Origin: Alistipes senegalensis
GTDB lineage: Bacteria; Pseudomonadota; Gammaproteobacteria; Burkholderiales; Burkholderiaceae_D
Assembly: GCA_023664945.1 (NCBI GenBank)
Contig: JAMPER010000001.1
Coordinates: 484,279-548,278, forward strand
Direction: 5' to 3'
Length of the DNA: 64,000 nt
Under the pieces are notes generated by a model. It had not been told where the DNA came from, did not search any database, and saw only the letters and a list, made by a program, of their open reading frames with translations. A program made the position numbers and the translations under genes. Positions 1 to 9,912 of the stretch are shown one piece after another. Position 1 is the stretch's first letter; every line of letters begins with the position of its first letter.

Positions 1-13
1 TGGCAGAGGAAGA

Positions 14-598
14 ATGAGGTTTTTTATGCAGGCGAAGCGTTTCCGTTTGTTTTCCCCGTTGTTTTTCTTCTTTTTTTCCTGTTTTTGCCTGAATGCCCTG
101 GCGCAGGAGGTGCCGATGCAGGGGACGCGCTACCGAGGCATGGAAGAGGAAGACGAGGTTAAACCAAAAAAGGAATGGAAGGTGGAATTTCCCGCTTTCC
201 CGCAGGAAGCCGATTTGCTGCCTTTTTATGTCAGCCCCATCCAGACGCAAAAGTTTTTTATTGATGCAAAATCGCTGGCGGTGGGGGAGGATGAAATCCG
301 CTATACGCTTGTCGGGATCAGTTCCGGCGGGGCGAAAAATATCACTTACGAAGGGCTGAAATGCGACGGCGGCCTTTACCGCCGCTATGCCATGGGACGG
401 TATGACGGCGTCTGGTCGCCTTCCAGGCGGACGGAATGGCAGGATATCCATTTCCAGGATGCCAACCGGCCGCAGGCTTCGCTGGCGCTGGATTATTTTT
501 GCACGGGCCGCGCCATTGCCAGTGATGCGGAACAGATGCTTTTTCGTATCCGGTACGACCGCTCGCTTCAGGGCGGCAAGTATGATAACCGTTTCTGA
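14..598 (+). CDS. CNP1-like family exported protein
   Basis: The 194-residue protein begins with a basic and strongly hydrophobic segment (residues 8-31, ending in NALAQE) that looks like a cleavable signal peptide, so it is probably periplasmic or envelope associated. The mature part carries the pattern of the CNP1-like family (conserved Cys-containing segments GLKCDGG and DYFCTGR). No biochemical role is established for this family as far as I know. The family commonly lies beside proB/obgE in betaproteobacteria, as here, where it converges on proB. A second ATG at 26 has the better spacing to an upstream GAGG and may be the true start. Family assignment is from memory of the neighbourhood and motif style. 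Confidence 0.75.
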   Translation: MRFFMQAKRFRLFSPLFFFFFSCFCLNALAQEVPMQGTRYRGMEEEDEVKPKKEWKVEFPAFPQEADLLPFYVSPIQTQKFFIDAKSLAVGEDEIRYTLVGISSGGAKNITYEGLKCDGGLYRRYAMGRYDGVWSPSRRTEWQDIHFQDANRPQASLALDYFCTGRAIASDAEQMLFRIRYDRSLQGGKYDNRF

Positions 599-618
599 TG
601 CGGCTACAGCAGGCCGGG

Positions 619-1737
619 TTACAGCAAAACGAGGTTATCCCGGTGTATCAGCTCCGGCGCGCCATGATAGCCGAGGATGCCGGCAATTTCGGATGATTTG
701 TGCCGCAGGATGCGCTTTGCATCCGGGCTGGAGTAGTTGCTGAGCCCCCTGGCAATTTCGCGGCCTGCCTCATCAAAGCAGGCAATGACTTCACCCCGGC
801 GAAAGTTCCCTTTGACGGCTGTTACGCCGATAGGCAGCAGGGATTTGCCATCTTTTAAGATTTTCTGTACGGCCATGTCGTCCAGAATGACTTCCCCGGC
901 GGTGTGGAGGTGGTCAACCATCCATTGTTTGCGGGCCTGGAGGTGGTCTTTTGGGGCTTGCAGCTGGGTGCCGATCATTTCGCCTTCGGCCAGCCGGATG
1001 AGGACGTTTTCCTGTTTGCCCCAGGCAATGACGGTGTGGGCGCCTGAACGCATGGCCCGTTTTGCTGCCAGCACTTTGGTAAGCATGCCTCCCCGCCCGA
1101 TTTCGCTGCCTGCTCCGCCGGCCATTTTTTCCAGCTCGGGGTCGCCTGCCTGTGCCTGGCTTATCAGTTTTGCATCGGGGTTTTTGCGGGGATCCGCGTC
1201 AAAAAGCCCCTGCTGGTCTGTCAGGATGATGAGTGCGCCGGCCTCGACCAGGTTGGCGATGAGCGCGCCCAGGGTATCGTTGTCGCCGAATTTGATTTCA
1301 TCGGTCACGATCGGGTCGTTTTCATTGATGATGGGGATGACCCCCATTTGAAGCAGTTCCAGCAGGGTGGAGCGTGCATTTAAGTAGCGTTCCCTGTCTG
1401 ACAGGTCGGCATGGGTAAGCAGGATTTGCGCCGTATGGATGCCGTAGGAGCGGAAGTTGGTTTCGTAGGACTGGATAAGCCCGGTTTGCCCGACTGCCGC
1501 GCAAGCCTGGAGTTTGTGGATATCGGCCGGGCGCTTTTCAAAGCCCAGGCGCGACATGCCTTCGGCTATGGCACCGGAGCTGACCAGGATAATTTCCTTG
1601 CCGAGCGAGCGCAGGCTGGCTATCTGGGCGGACCATTTGGCGATGGCGGCGTGATCCAGCCCTTTGCCGTTATCTGTAAGCAGGGAGGAACCGATTTTGA
1701 CAATCAGGCGCCTGGCATGGGGAATGACCGATTTCAT
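619..1737 (-). CDS. proB: Glutamate 5-kinase
   Basis: This enzyme phosphorylates L-glutamate to gamma-glutamyl phosphate, the first and feedback-controlled step of proline synthesis in the cytoplasm. The 372-residue product has the amino acid kinase fold first ([10 protein letters not shown] near residue 13, the INENDPI loop near 137, GRGGMLTK near 215), followed by a C-terminal PUA domain from about residue 275. Its length matches the roughly 370-residue bacterial ProB with PUA. It lies directly downstream of obgE on the same strand, 18 bases away, so the two are probably cotranscribed. No proA lies in the window. Confidence 0.97.
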   Translation of the reverse strand: MKSVIPHARRLIVKIGSSLLTDNGKGLDHAAIAKWSAQIASLRSLGKEIILVSSGAIAEGMSRLGFEKRPADIHKLQACAAVGQTGLIQSYETNFRSYGIHTAQILLTHADLSDRERYLNARSTLLELLQMGVIPIINENDPIVTDEIKFGDNDTLGALIANLVEAGALIILTDQQGLFDADPRKNPDAKLISQAQAGDPELEKMAGGAGSEIGRGGMLTKVLAAKRAMRSGAHTVIAWGKQENVLIRLAEGEMIGTQLQAPKDHLQARKQWMVDHLHTAGEVILDDMAVQKILKDGKSLLPIGVTAVKGNFRRGEVIACFDEAGREIARGLSNYSSPDAKRILRHKSSEIAGILGYHGAPELIHRDNLVLL

Positions 1738-1755
1738 GGCATGGATGAACAGGGG

Positions 1756-2920
<1,165 letters not shown>

Positions 2921-2953
2921 CAGTGCATCGCCGGGCGATGCCTTGCCGCAACG

Positions 2954-3211
2954 TTATGCAGGAACAACGGTTGCGTATTGTTTGCTTTTTTCGCCTTTGA
3001 CGATAAATTTGACTTTGCCGTCAACCAGGGCAAACAGGGTGTGGTCCTTGCCCATGCCAACGTTTTCACCTGCGTGTACTGCCGTGCCGCGCTGGCGGAT
3101 GATGATGCCGCCTGCATTGATGGATTGCCCGCCGTACACTTTGACGCCGAGACGTTTGGAGTGGGAATCACGGCCGTTCCTGGTTGTGCCGCCGCCTTTT
3201 TTATGTGCCAT
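2954..3211 (-). CDS. rpmA: 50S ribosomal protein L27
   Basis: The 85-residue protein begins [16 protein letters not shown] and continues with the GVKVYGGQ and AGNII-like ([10 protein letters not shown]) motifs that define L27. The flexible glycine- and basic-rich N-terminus reaches toward the peptidyl transferase centre of the large subunit. Length is normal for the family. It follows rplU 40 bases downstream on the same strand and precedes obgE. Confidence 0.98.
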   Translation of the reverse strand: MAHKKGGGTTRNGRDSHSKRLGVKVYGGQSINAGGIIIRQRGTAVHAGENVGMGKDHTLFALVDGKVKFIVKGEKSKQYATVVPA

Positions 3212-3251
3212 TTCAAGCTCCTGGATAGGTTTCGTTTCTACAAAAGCGCTA

Positions 3252-3563
3252 TTACACGTTGATGGAAACGATTTGCAGTTCGGTATAGTTCTGGCGATGC
3301 CCTTGCCGTTTCTGGTAATGTTTGCGGCGGCGCATCTTGAAGATTTTGACCTTGGGGTGACGCCCTTGCGTGACTACCGTAGCCTGAACCGTCGCACCTT
3401 CGACCAGCGGCGTGCCAAAGCGGATGCTTTCGCCCTCGCCAACGGCAAGAACCTGGTCGATTGTGATTTCGGTCCCAATGTCTGCCGGTATCTGTTCTAC
3501 TTTGTATTTTTTGCCGGCGGCGACTTTGTATTGCTTGCCGCCGGTTTTTATGACCGCGTACAT
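3252..3563 (-). CDS. rplU: 50S ribosomal protein L21
   Basis: The 103-residue protein starts [14 protein letters not shown], the canonical L21 N-terminus, so I reject a longer upstream extension of 32 residues. The C-terminal basic motif [17 protein letters not shown] is the 23S rRNA binding signature. It is the first gene of the rplU-rpmA-obgE-proB cluster and is transcribed away from murJ, with about 195 bases between the two starts for divergent promoters. Confidence 0.98.
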   Translation of the reverse strand: MYAVIKTGGKQYKVAAGKKYKVEQIPADIGTEITIDQVLAVGEGESIRFGTPLVEGATVQATVVTQGRHPKVKIFKMRRRKHYQKRQGHRQNYTELQIVSINV

Positions 3564-3758
3564 GGAAACTCCATCGAAATAAGTTGCAAGAAAATGGAAA
3601 GGCCGGTGAGGCCAATCCGGAAAACTGCCAATTATACAGCGGGTTGCGGTTCCAGTCAAAAGGATGGCGCAGGCTGTTTTCTTTTTGTGCCGGTTTTTTG
3701 CCTGCCGGCGGTGCAGAAAAGATGAACCGGAGGGCGCGGGCGTCTATAATGCCTCTCC

Positions 3759-5309
3759 ATGAATCTGCTGAAGACGCTTTTTACCATTTCCGGCATGACG
3801 ATGCTTTCGCGCATTACGGGGCTGATCCGCGAATTGCTGATTGCGCGTGCTTTTGGCGCATCGGGGCTGACCGATGCTTTTTTTGTGGCTTTCCGCATTC
3901 CCAACCTGCTCAGGCGGCTTTTTGCCGAGGGGGCGTTTTCGCAGGCTTTTGTGCCCATTTTGGCTGAGTATGCCAACAAAAAAGGGGAAGACGCCACCCG
4001 CTCGCTGGTTAACCAGGTGGCTTCCGCGCTTTTCTGGGCACTGCTGGCGGTAACGGCCATTGGTGTGGTGACGGCGCCGACGGTGGTTTTCCTGATTGCC
4101 ACGGGGTTTGACGACAATCCGGCGGTGTTCCATTCGTCGGTGGCCATGACCCGCATTATGTTTCCCTATATTCTTTTTATGTCGCTGGTGGCGCTGGCGG
4201 GCGGCATTTTGAATACCTGGCGTGAATTCCGTGTCCCGGCGTTTACCCCGGTGCTGTTGAATGTTTCGTTTATTATTGCCTCGCTGTTTGTCGCGCCGCA
4301 TCTGGAGCAGCCTGTTTATGCGCTGGCTTTTGCGGTGTTTGCCGGGGGGCTCTTGCAGCTTTGTATCCAGGTTCCCGCGCTGAAGAAGATCAATATGCTG
4401 CCGCGCCTGTCTTTCCGGATTGGCGAGGTTTACCGCAGCGCGGGGGTTAAGCGGGTAATCAGCCAGATGATTCCGGCGACGTTTGCCGTTTCGGTGGCGC
4501 AGATCAGCCTGATGATCAATACCAATATTGCTTCCCATTTGCCCAACGGGAGTGTTTCGTGGCTTTCATACGCGGACCGCTTAATGGAGTTTCCCAATGC
4601 CCTTTTGGGGGTGGCGCTGGGCACGATTTTGCTGCCCAGCCTTTCCCGTGCCCATGCGAAGCAGGATAAGGAGGAGTATTCTGCCCTGCTGGACTGGGGA
4701 TTGCGGCTGACGTTTTTGCTGGCAATGCCGGCGGCGGTTTTCCTGGTGACGATTCCCGAGCCTTTTACGGCCACGCTTTTCCATTACGGGCGCTTTGGCG
4801 GGGAAGATGTGGCGATGACTTCCCGTGCGCTGGTGGCGTATGGTGTGGGCTTGATCGGGCTGATTCTGGTGAGGATTCTCGCGCCGGGTTTTTATGCCCG
4901 GCAGGATATTAAAACGCCGGTGAAGATTGCGCTTTTTGTGCTGGTGGTTACCCAGCTGATGAACCTGGCGTTTGTTCCCTGGATTGCCCATGCGGGGCTG
5001 GCGCTGGCGATTGGCCTGGGGGCGTGCGTGAATGCCGCCTGCCTTTATATCGGGCTCAGGCGGCGGGGTATTTATACCCCGCAGGCCGGATGGCTGCTGT
5101 TTTTTGTGCGGCTGGCCGGGGCGCTTTTTCTTTTGGCCGGGGTATCGCTTTGGGGCGCCTCGCTTTTTGACTGGACGGGGATGCAGGCTTTTCCCCTGAA
5201 GCGGGCCTGTGTTTTGGCAGGCATGATGGCCGGGTGCGGCGTGGTGTATTTCGGCTCGCTTTTTGCCATGGGTTTCCGGCTTCGGGATTTCAGGCGGATA
5301 GCGTTGTAG
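3759..5309 (+). CDS. murJ: Lipid II flippase MurJ
   Basis: Integral inner-membrane protein that moves the peptidoglycan precursor lipid II to the periplasmic face. The 516-residue product is hydrophobic throughout, consistent with the 14 membrane segments of the MOP superfamily. It contains the family's N-terminal SRITGLIREL and the FFVAFRIPNLLRRLFAEGAFSQAFVP stretch (about residues 40-65), which carries functionally important Arg residues. Length is typical (about 510). It is divergent from rplU and converges on uup. Confidence 0.96.
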   Translation: MNLLKTLFTISGMTMLSRITGLIRELLIARAFGASGLTDAFFVAFRIPNLLRRLFAEGAFSQAFVPILAEYANKKGEDATRSLVNQVASALFWALLAVTAIGVVTAPTVVFLIATGFDDNPAVFHSSVAMTRIMFPYILFMSLVALAGGILNTWREFRVPAFTPVLLNVSFIIASLFVAPHLEQPVYALAFAVFAGGLLQLCIQVPALKKINMLPRLSFRIGEVYRSAGVKRVISQMIPATFAVSVAQISLMINTNIASHLPNGSVSWLSYADRLMEFPNALLGVALGTILLPSLSRAHAKQDKEEYSALLDWGLRLTFLLAMPAAVFLVTIPEPFTATLFHYGRFGGEDVAMTSRALVAYGVGLIGLILVRILAPGFYARQDIKTPVKIALFVLVVTQLMNLAFVPWIAHAGLALAIGLGACVNAACLYIGLRRRGIYTPQAGWLLFFVRLAGALFLLAGVSLWGASLFDWTGMQAFPLKRACVLAGMMAGCGVVYFGSLFAMGFRLRDFRRIAL

Positions 5310-5315
5310 CGGCGG

Positions 5316-7217
5316 CTATTCTTTGAGGCTGGCCTCGATTTCTTCCCAGCGGACCATGCAGGCGGTGAGTTCTTCCTCAATTTCGGCATAGCGCTGGTTG
5401 AGCCGCACGCCTTCTTCCCGGTTGTTTTTGTATAGTTCCGGGTCGGAAAGCCGTTTGCCGATGCGGTTTTGTTCTTCTTCCAGCGCGGCGATTTTGCCAG
5501 GCAGCGCTTCCAGTTCGCGCTGTTCGCGGTAGCCCAGTTTTTTGCGGCGCATTGGCGCAGCCGCTTTTTTGTGTTCCGGCGGTTTTTTTGCCGGGGCGCT
5601 GTTTGCCGCCGGGATGGCCGGTGAGGGGCGCATCCGCTGCCAGTCGCTGTAGCCGCCGGGATATTCCCGCCAGAGGCCGCTGCCTTCCGCAGCAATGACC
5701 TGGGTGACGACGTTATCAATGAAAGCGCGGTCATGGCTGACCAAAAAGACGGTGCCGCCATAGTCCTGGAGCAGTTCTTCCAGCAGTTCCAGCGTATCGA
5801 TATCCAGGTCGTTGGTGGGTTCGTCCAGCACCAGCACATTGGCAGGCCGGGCAAAGAGACGGGCCAAAAGCAGGCGGTTGCGTTCGCCGCCGGAAAGGGA
5901 TTTGACCGGGGAGCGTGCGCGTTCAGGCGTAAACAGGAAGTCACCCAGGTAGCTCATGACATGTTTCTTTTGCCCGCCGATTTCCACCCATTCGCTGCCG
6001 GGGGAGATGGTATCGGCCAGGCTGGCTTCATCATCCAGCTGGGCGCGCATCTGGTCAAAGTAGGCGATTTGCAGGTTGGTCCCGTGCCGGATGGTTCCGC
6101 TGTCGGGCTGCTCTTCGCCCAGGATCATGCGCAGGAGGGTGGTTTTCCCGATGCCGTTTGGCCCGATGAGCCCTACTTTATCGCCCCGCAGGATGATATC
6201 GGAGAAATCCCGCACGATGGTTTTTTCCCCGTAGCGCTTGGCTATTTTTTCCATTTCCGCCACGATTTTGCCCGAGCGCTCTCCTGCCGAGATATCCATG
6301 CGGACCTGCCCTTGCGGATCGCGCCTGGCGGCACGGGTGGCGCGCAGTTCGTGCAGGCGGCGCACCCGGCCTTCGTTGCGGGTGCGCCTGGCCTGGATGC
6401 CTTTTCTTATCCATACTTCTTCCTGCGCCAGGAATTTATCAAATTTGGCGTTTTCCACTTCTTCCACGGCGAGCTGTTCGGCTTTTCTGGCCTTGTAGGC
6501 GGAGAAGTTGCCCGGATAGGAAAGCAGCCTGCCGCGATCCAGTTCCACAATGCGGGTGGCCACGCTGTCCAGGAAGCGCCGGTCGTGGGTGATGAAAACC
6601 AGGCTTCCCTTAAAATCATTCAGGAGGGTTTCCAGCCACAGGATGGATTCAAAATCCAGATGGTTGGTGGGTTCATCCAGAAGGAGGATATCCGGCGAGG
6701 AGACCAGCCCGCGCGCCAGTGCCACCCGCTTTTGCATCCCGCCCGAAAGGACGCCCATTTTCCCGTTTTTATCCAGCCCGAGCTGTTGCAGGAGGGTTTC
6801 CACCCGGTTGGAGAGGTTCCATGCCTGGCAGGCGTCAAGCTGTTCCTGGAGGGTGTGCATTTTTTCCAGGAGGGCATCATCCTGTTTGCCGCCCAGTTTT
6901 CCTGCCAGGGTTTCATATTCAGCCAGCATGGCCTGGATGCCGGCCAGCCCAAGGGCAACGGCATCAAAAACGGTCTGGTTTGGCTCAAAGGGCGTTTCCT
7001 GTTCAACACAGGCGATGCGCAGGCCCTGTTTGGCTGAAAAGAGGCCGTCATCCAGGGCTGCCTTGCCGGAGAGTACCTGGAGGAGAGAGGATTTGCCGGT
7101 GCCGTTTCTGCCGATTAAGCCGACGCGTTCTCCTGCTTCCAGCGAGAAATCGGCATGGTCCAGCATGGGAAAGTGGCCGAAGGCCAGTTGGGCATTTGTG
7201 AGGGATAAGAGGGCCAT
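5316..7217 (-). CDS. uup: ABC-F ATPase Uup
   Basis: Cytoplasmic ABC-F protein with two ATPase domains and no membrane part, of the Uup type linked to ribosome function and suppression of transposon excision. The 633-residue product has a first cassette (GRNGTGKSS, LSGGMQKRVALARGL, LLLDEPTNHLD), a linker, a second cassette (GPNGIGKTT, LSGGERNRLLLARL, VLDEPTNDLD) and a charged C-terminal coiled coil from about residue 540, which distinguishes Uup from other ABC-F proteins. The start at MALLSLTNAQ is chosen because an upstream in-frame extension would run through tRNA-Arg. It converges on murJ with six bases between stops. Confidence 0.94.
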   Translation of the reverse strand: MALLSLTNAQLAFGHFPMLDHADFSLEAGERVGLIGRNGTGKSSLLQVLSGKAALDDGLFSAKQGLRIACVEQETPFEPNQTVFDAVALGLAGIQAMLAEYETLAGKLGGKQDDALLEKMHTLQEQLDACQAWNLSNRVETLLQQLGLDKNGKMGVLSGGMQKRVALARGLVSSPDILLLDEPTNHLDFESILWLETLLNDFKGSLVFITHDRRFLDSVATRIVELDRGRLLSYPGNFSAYKARKAEQLAVEEVENAKFDKFLAQEEVWIRKGIQARRTRNEGRVRRLHELRATRAARRDPQGQVRMDISAGERSGKIVAEMEKIAKRYGEKTIVRDFSDIILRGDKVGLIGPNGIGKTTLLRMILGEEQPDSGTIRHGTNLQIAYFDQMRAQLDDEASLADTISPGSEWVEIGGQKKHVMSYLGDFLFTPERARSPVKSLSGGERNRLLLARLFARPANVLVLDEPTNDLDIDTLELLEELLQDYGGTVFLVSHDRAFIDNVVTQVIAAEGSGLWREYPGGYSDWQRMRPSPAIPAANSAPAKKPPEHKKAAAPMRRKKLGYREQRELEALPGKIAALEEEQNRIGKRLSDPELYKNNREEGVRLNQRYAEIEEELTACMVRWEEIEASLKE

Positions 7218-7353
7218 AAAATGGAAAAACAGGGGTGGAAAAACAGGGCGTATTGTAGCAAGACGGCGGTTTTCAGGCAGAGAATATGCGCTTTTCTCTC
7301 CTCCGGAACACCGGCTTGCGGTACAATAGCGTTTCATTCTTTTTCTTTTGACG

Positions 7354-7428
7354 CTCGCCGTAGCACAATGGATAGTGCACGCGCCTCCTAAGCGTGAGAT
7401 GCAGGTTCGATTCCTGCCGGCGAGGCCA
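7354..7428 (+). tRNA. tRNA-Arg (anticodon CCU)
   Basis: A full cloverleaf folds: acceptor CTCGCCG/CGGCGAG, D stem GCAC/GTGC, anticodon stem CGCGC/GCGTG with loop CTCCTAA, T stem GCAGG/CCTGC with loop TTCGATT, discriminator G and genome-encoded CCA. The anticodon CCT reads the rare Arg codon AGG. It sits in a short gap between divergent uup and a LuxR-type regulator, at the left edge of the accessory Lap/toxin-antitoxin region. Confidence 0.95.
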
Positions 7429-7462
7429 TCTCCAAACCAATCCGTATGCCGGACGTGCAACC

Positions 7463-8134
7463 ATGTTTGTGATTGCCTCGGATGACAGCCAGTTTGCGGC
7501 GCGTTGGCGTCAGGTTATCGGGACGGAAGTGCCTGCCAGGGTATTTGACAGCCTGGAACGGCTGCTGGGTTTCCTGAAGGAACAGGCTGCCGGTGCCATC
7601 ATACTGGATATGAACCTGCCCCATGCGCGGCAGATGACGGTTATCAAAGCGGTTGCCGCCGCCGGGAAACAGGCCCGGCTGATTCTTGCCGGTATGGCTT
7701 TTATGCCGGAAACGGAACTGGCGGTTTTGGCGCAGGGCGCTGTTGCCTGCTGTCCTCCGGATATGCCGGAAGCCGAATGCCGCAAGATACTGGAAGCGGT
7801 TTCAAAAAAAGGCGTCTGGCTTTCTTCTTCCGGTATCCATGCGCTGGTATCGCGGTTGCAGGATTTGCCCAGGCAGCAGGATTTGCCGCGCGATGTTTAC
7901 GGCCAGGAAGGCGGCGATGACTTGAAAGCCCGTTATCCGGAAGACCTGACCAGACGCGAGCAGGAAATTTCCCGGCTGGTTTTATCCGGCAAGAGCAACC
8001 GGGAAATTGCCGCCTGCCTGGGCATTACCGAAAGAACGACCAAAGCCCACCTGACGGCTATTTTCAGAAAACTGCATGTGCAGAACCGGGCGCAGATGAT
8101 TGCCCGTTTTGGCGGCAGCCAGTCTTTGCGTTAA
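7463..8134 (+). CDS. LuxR-type regulator with degenerate receiver
   Basis: The 223-residue protein resembles a NarL/FixJ response regulator. Residues 1-120 look like a receiver (acidic DD near residue 8, candidate phospho-acceptor in IILDMNLP), but the conserved Lys near the end is replaced (the segment reads GAVACCPPD), so phosphorylation control is doubtful. Residues about 150-215 form a GerE/LuxR helix-turn-helix (LTRREQEISRLVLSGKSNRE, then IAACLGITERTTKAHL). The start at ATG 7463 is chosen because a longer reading frame would begin inside the tRNA. No histidine kinase is nearby. The target is unknown; it lies just before the accessory region. Confidence 0.8.
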   Translation: MFVIASDDSQFAARWRQVIGTEVPARVFDSLERLLGFLKEQAAGAIILDMNLPHARQMTVIKAVAAAGKQARLILAGMAFMPETELAVLAQGAVACCPPDMPEAECRKILEAVSKKGVWLSSSGIHALVSRLQDLPRQQDLPRDVYGQEGGDDLKARYPEDLTRREQEISRLVLSGKSNREIAACLGITERTTKAHLTAIFRKLHVQNRAQMIARFGGSQSLR

Positions 8135-8162
8135 GGTGTGCCGTTTTCCTCGCCAGTCGTTT

Positions 8163-8468
8163 TCAGACGAAGCGGATTTGCAGTTTTTTCCCGACGGCTT
8201 CCGCATATTTTTTCAGCATGGTCATGGAAGGCAAATTGCCGCAGGCCAGCCCGTTTTCCAGCCTGGCAATGGAGGATTGCCGGGTGCCCATGCGCTCTGC
8301 CAGCTGTTCCTGTGTGAGCCCGGCGGCTTTTCTTGCGGCCAGTATTTCATCGAGCAGCGCAAACTCTTCTTCGAGCTTGTCATATTCGGCTTTTACTTCC
8401 GGATCGGAAAGCATTTTTTTGACAAATTCGGCGTGCGTCATGGCAGGAGGGATACGCCTATTTTTCAT
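8163..8468 (-). CDS. XRE-family antitoxin (HigA-like)
   Basis: The 101-residue protein has a charged N-terminal half and a C-terminal XRE/Cro helix-turn-helix (about residues 45-95: GLTQEQLAERMGTRQSSIAR, then LENG). It is the downstream gene of a toxin-first pair, overlapping the preceding toxin gene by 11 bases, the order typical of HigBA. The protein should neutralise the RelE-like toxin and repress the pair through the inverted repeat upstream of the toxin gene. Confidence 0.85.
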   Translation of the reverse strand: MKNRRIPPAMTHAEFVKKMLSDPEVKAEYDKLEEEFALLDEILAARKAAGLTQEQLAERMGTRQSSIARLENGLACGNLPSMTMLKKYAEAVGKKLQIRFV

Positions 8469-8799
8469 TTTTAATCTCCTTCATGCGGGAAATTGCAATC
8501 TCCAGTTCTTTTTGCGGGGTTTTTTGTGTTTTTTTAATAAAGCTGTGCAGCATAAAAATGCTTTTGCCAACGACAGCGCAATAAAAAATCCGGCCTATGC
8601 CTTCTGCTCCTTTTAGCCGCAATTCAAACAAACCGTTTCCCATCGCTTTCGTATGCGGTTCTCCAAGATTTGTTCCATATAGCTCCATACGCCTGGAGTA
8701 ACTGATGTATTTGGCCTTCAATGTCGGTGGCAAACTGTAAATATCTTGCTGAACATTGTCGCTGTAATAGTGAATGGTGTAGTTTTTCCCGTCTGCCAT
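8458..8799 (-). CDS. RelE/HigB-like toxin (Gp49-like family)
   Basis: The 113-residue protein has the pattern of the phage-derived Gp49-like/HigB group in the RelE superfamily: LFELRLKGAEGIGRIFYCAV for the central beta strands, then FMLHSFIKKTQKTPQKELEIA. Members are ribosome-dependent mRNA interferases. The gene precedes an XRE antitoxin with an 11-base overlap, as in higBA. A TATAAT-like box ends only seven bases from the ATG, so either the transcript is nearly leaderless or the start lies slightly downstream. Confidence 0.85.
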   Translation of the reverse strand: MADGKNYTIHYYSDNVQQDIYSLPPTLKAKYISYSRRMELYGTNLGEPHTKAMGNGLFELRLKGAEGIGRIFYCAVVGKSIFMLHSFIKKTQKTPQKELEIAISRMKEIKNEK

Positions 8800-8806
8800 G
8801 TTTGTA

Positions 8807-8826
8807 TTATAACCATAATGTTATAA
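8807..8826. promoter_or_regulatory. Inverted repeat operator upstream of higB-like gene
   Basis: TTATAAC and GTTATAA form a perfect 7-base inverted repeat with a 6-base spacer, overlapping a TATAAT-like box read on the minus strand. The position immediately before the toxin start suggests an autoregulatory operator for the XRE antitoxin. Binding is inferred. Confidence 0.55.
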
Positions 8827-8933
8827 TTTGCCCAATGCGCTTATGTTTCCCCGTGCCGGTCCGGCAGTCCGAGCGGCGGCGTTGCTTTCTTCCCGGCTCC
8901 CCGGCCGGTTCCTTTTGCTTACGGCCTTTTGGT

Positions 8934-9209
8934 TTATGCGGTGTTTTGTTGTTTCAGCCACTCGCGCATCACCTCATTGACACGCGTCTGCCATCCCTTG
9001 CCGGTAGCACGCAGGCCTTCCAGCACATCCGCATCAAAACGGATAGCTGTTTGCTTCTTTGGTGAAGCCTTCACACTGCCGACAGGCCGGCCTCGCCGGA
9101 CAAGTTTTTTCCCGACATACTCGTCAGCGGAAGCGACCCATTCTTCCGTGATTTCAGGTGCATCATCCGGATCAAAGGAATGGTTCAAGTCTTTTGATTT
9201 CACGTTCAT
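8934..9209 (-). CDS. brnA: BrnA-family antitoxin (copy 1)
   Basis: The 91-residue protein has an acidic N-terminal toxin-binding part and a C-terminal ribbon-helix-helix (KKQTAIRFDADVLEGLRATG, then KGWQTRVNEVMREWL), as in BrnA. It should bind BrnT and repress the operon. Its start overlaps the end of brnT by 38 bases, in a different frame. Its C-terminal motif TGKGWQTR is repeated exactly in the second BrnA at 16806-17081, so the two are related copies. Base composition is lower in GC than the housekeeping genes. Confidence 0.88.
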   Translation of the reverse strand: MNVKSKDLNHSFDPDDAPEITEEWVASADEYVGKKLVRRGRPVGSVKASPKKQTAIRFDADVLEGLRATGKGWQTRVNEVMREWLKQQNTA

Positions 9210-9441
9210 TTGCTTTCCTCATGCTGATGATTCGGCGGGTTTTTCCGCGTTGTGTCCAAACCATAATAACCAAACGGCCATCAAGCCGCCCCGCCGTAAT
9301 AAAACGTTCTTCGCCGTAGTCATTTCGGTCATCGCGCCGGGTCAGATGCCTTCCTGCGAAAACTGCATCAGCGCAAGAAAAATCAAGACCGCGCTCTTTA
9401 AGTGTCTTGTTACGTTTTTCGGGGTCAAATTCAATTTTCAT
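9172..9441 (-). CDS. brnT: BrnT-family ribonuclease toxin (copy 1)
   Basis: The 89-residue protein matches BrnT (RelE-like fold): the N-terminal FDPEKRNKTLKERGLDF, then a central part (DDRNDYGEERFITAGRLDGR), and the C-terminal IISMRKANEREIK that ends nearly all members. BrnT proteins cleave RNA and stop growth when not bound by BrnA. The gene is first in a brnTA operon transcribed away from the adhesin gene, with a recognisable promoter and inverted repeat directly upstream. Confidence 0.9.
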   Translation of the reverse strand: MKIEFDPEKRNKTLKERGLDFSCADAVFAGRHLTRRDDRNDYGEERFITAGRLDGRLVIMVWTQRGKTRRIISMRKANEREIKRLEPFL

Positions 9442-9447
9442 TATTTA

Positions 9448-9483
9448 ATTGTAGAACCAAATAAATCATATATCAACGGTTCT
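9448..9483 (-). promoter_or_regulatory. brnTA copy 1 promoter with inverted repeat
   Basis: On the minus strand TTGATA (9471-9476) and TACAAT (9448-9453) are 17 bases apart, a good sigma-70 promoter. An inverted repeat, plus-strand AGAACC at 9453-9458 and GGTTCT at 9478-9483, brackets the spacer and could be the BrnA operator. Activity is inferred. Confidence 0.6.
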
Positions 9484-9700
9484 CTATTGATTTTTCATAG
9501 AAAATTTCTTGATATTTTTATAAAACCGCCATGATTTTTCCATGTACCGAATCCATGCCTGCGCCAGGTCGGGAAGCGCGTTTTTTTGTGGCTGCTGTGC
9601 GGGTTTAATGGGTGGCAGTGCATAAGGCCGAAGGGCTTGCTGTGCCCTGGCTGCCGGTTTGCCCACCCGCATGGTTCTGCCGCATTTGGGACAGAGGCGG
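9484..9700 (-). other. Noncoding gap with a possible gene remnant (Cys-rich fragment)
   Basis: The 468-base gap between brnT copy 1 and the adhesin gene holds the brnT promoter at one end and the adhesin leader at the other. Between them, on the minus strand, an open frame of about 70 codons without a convincing start encodes TCRLCPKCGRTMRVGKPAAR and ends SMKNQ. The CxxCPKCG motif resembles C-terminal zinc-binding tails of some transposases, so this may be a decayed mobile-element remnant. I cannot assign a family. Confidence 0.2.
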
Positions 9701-9894
9701 CAGGTTCAAACATTAAGTTTTTCCCTGGATGGCATGCGTTTGCGCTATTTTCCCCACCACTGAAAACGGGAGGTTTGCCCGGTTTTTTCAGGATTTATGG
9801 CGGTTTTAGTACCTTTGTACAATTTCCTGACGGCAATAAAAATTCTACACTGGCAAAAAAACCGGTTGTGTTGCCGGAAATAAACCTATTTACC

Positions 9895-9912
9895 TGACGG
9901 GAGAAAAACATG
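9895..9912 (+). promoter_or_regulatory. Ribosome binding site of the adhesin gene
   Basis: GACGGGAGAAAAAC precedes the ATG at 9910 and fixes the start of the long adhesin reading frame. No clear sigma-70 boxes were identified in the preceding 200 bases. Confidence 0.55.

Noticed and set aside
3744-4538. 264-codon reading frame antisense to murJ
   Set aside because: It is rich in Arg, His and Asn, has no family similarity, and lies wholly inside murJ, as expected of a GC-rich shadow frame.
5316-7460. Longer uup reading frame with 81 extra N-terminal residues
   Set aside because: The extension passes through tRNA-Arg (7354-7428), and the family starts at MALLSLTNAQ.
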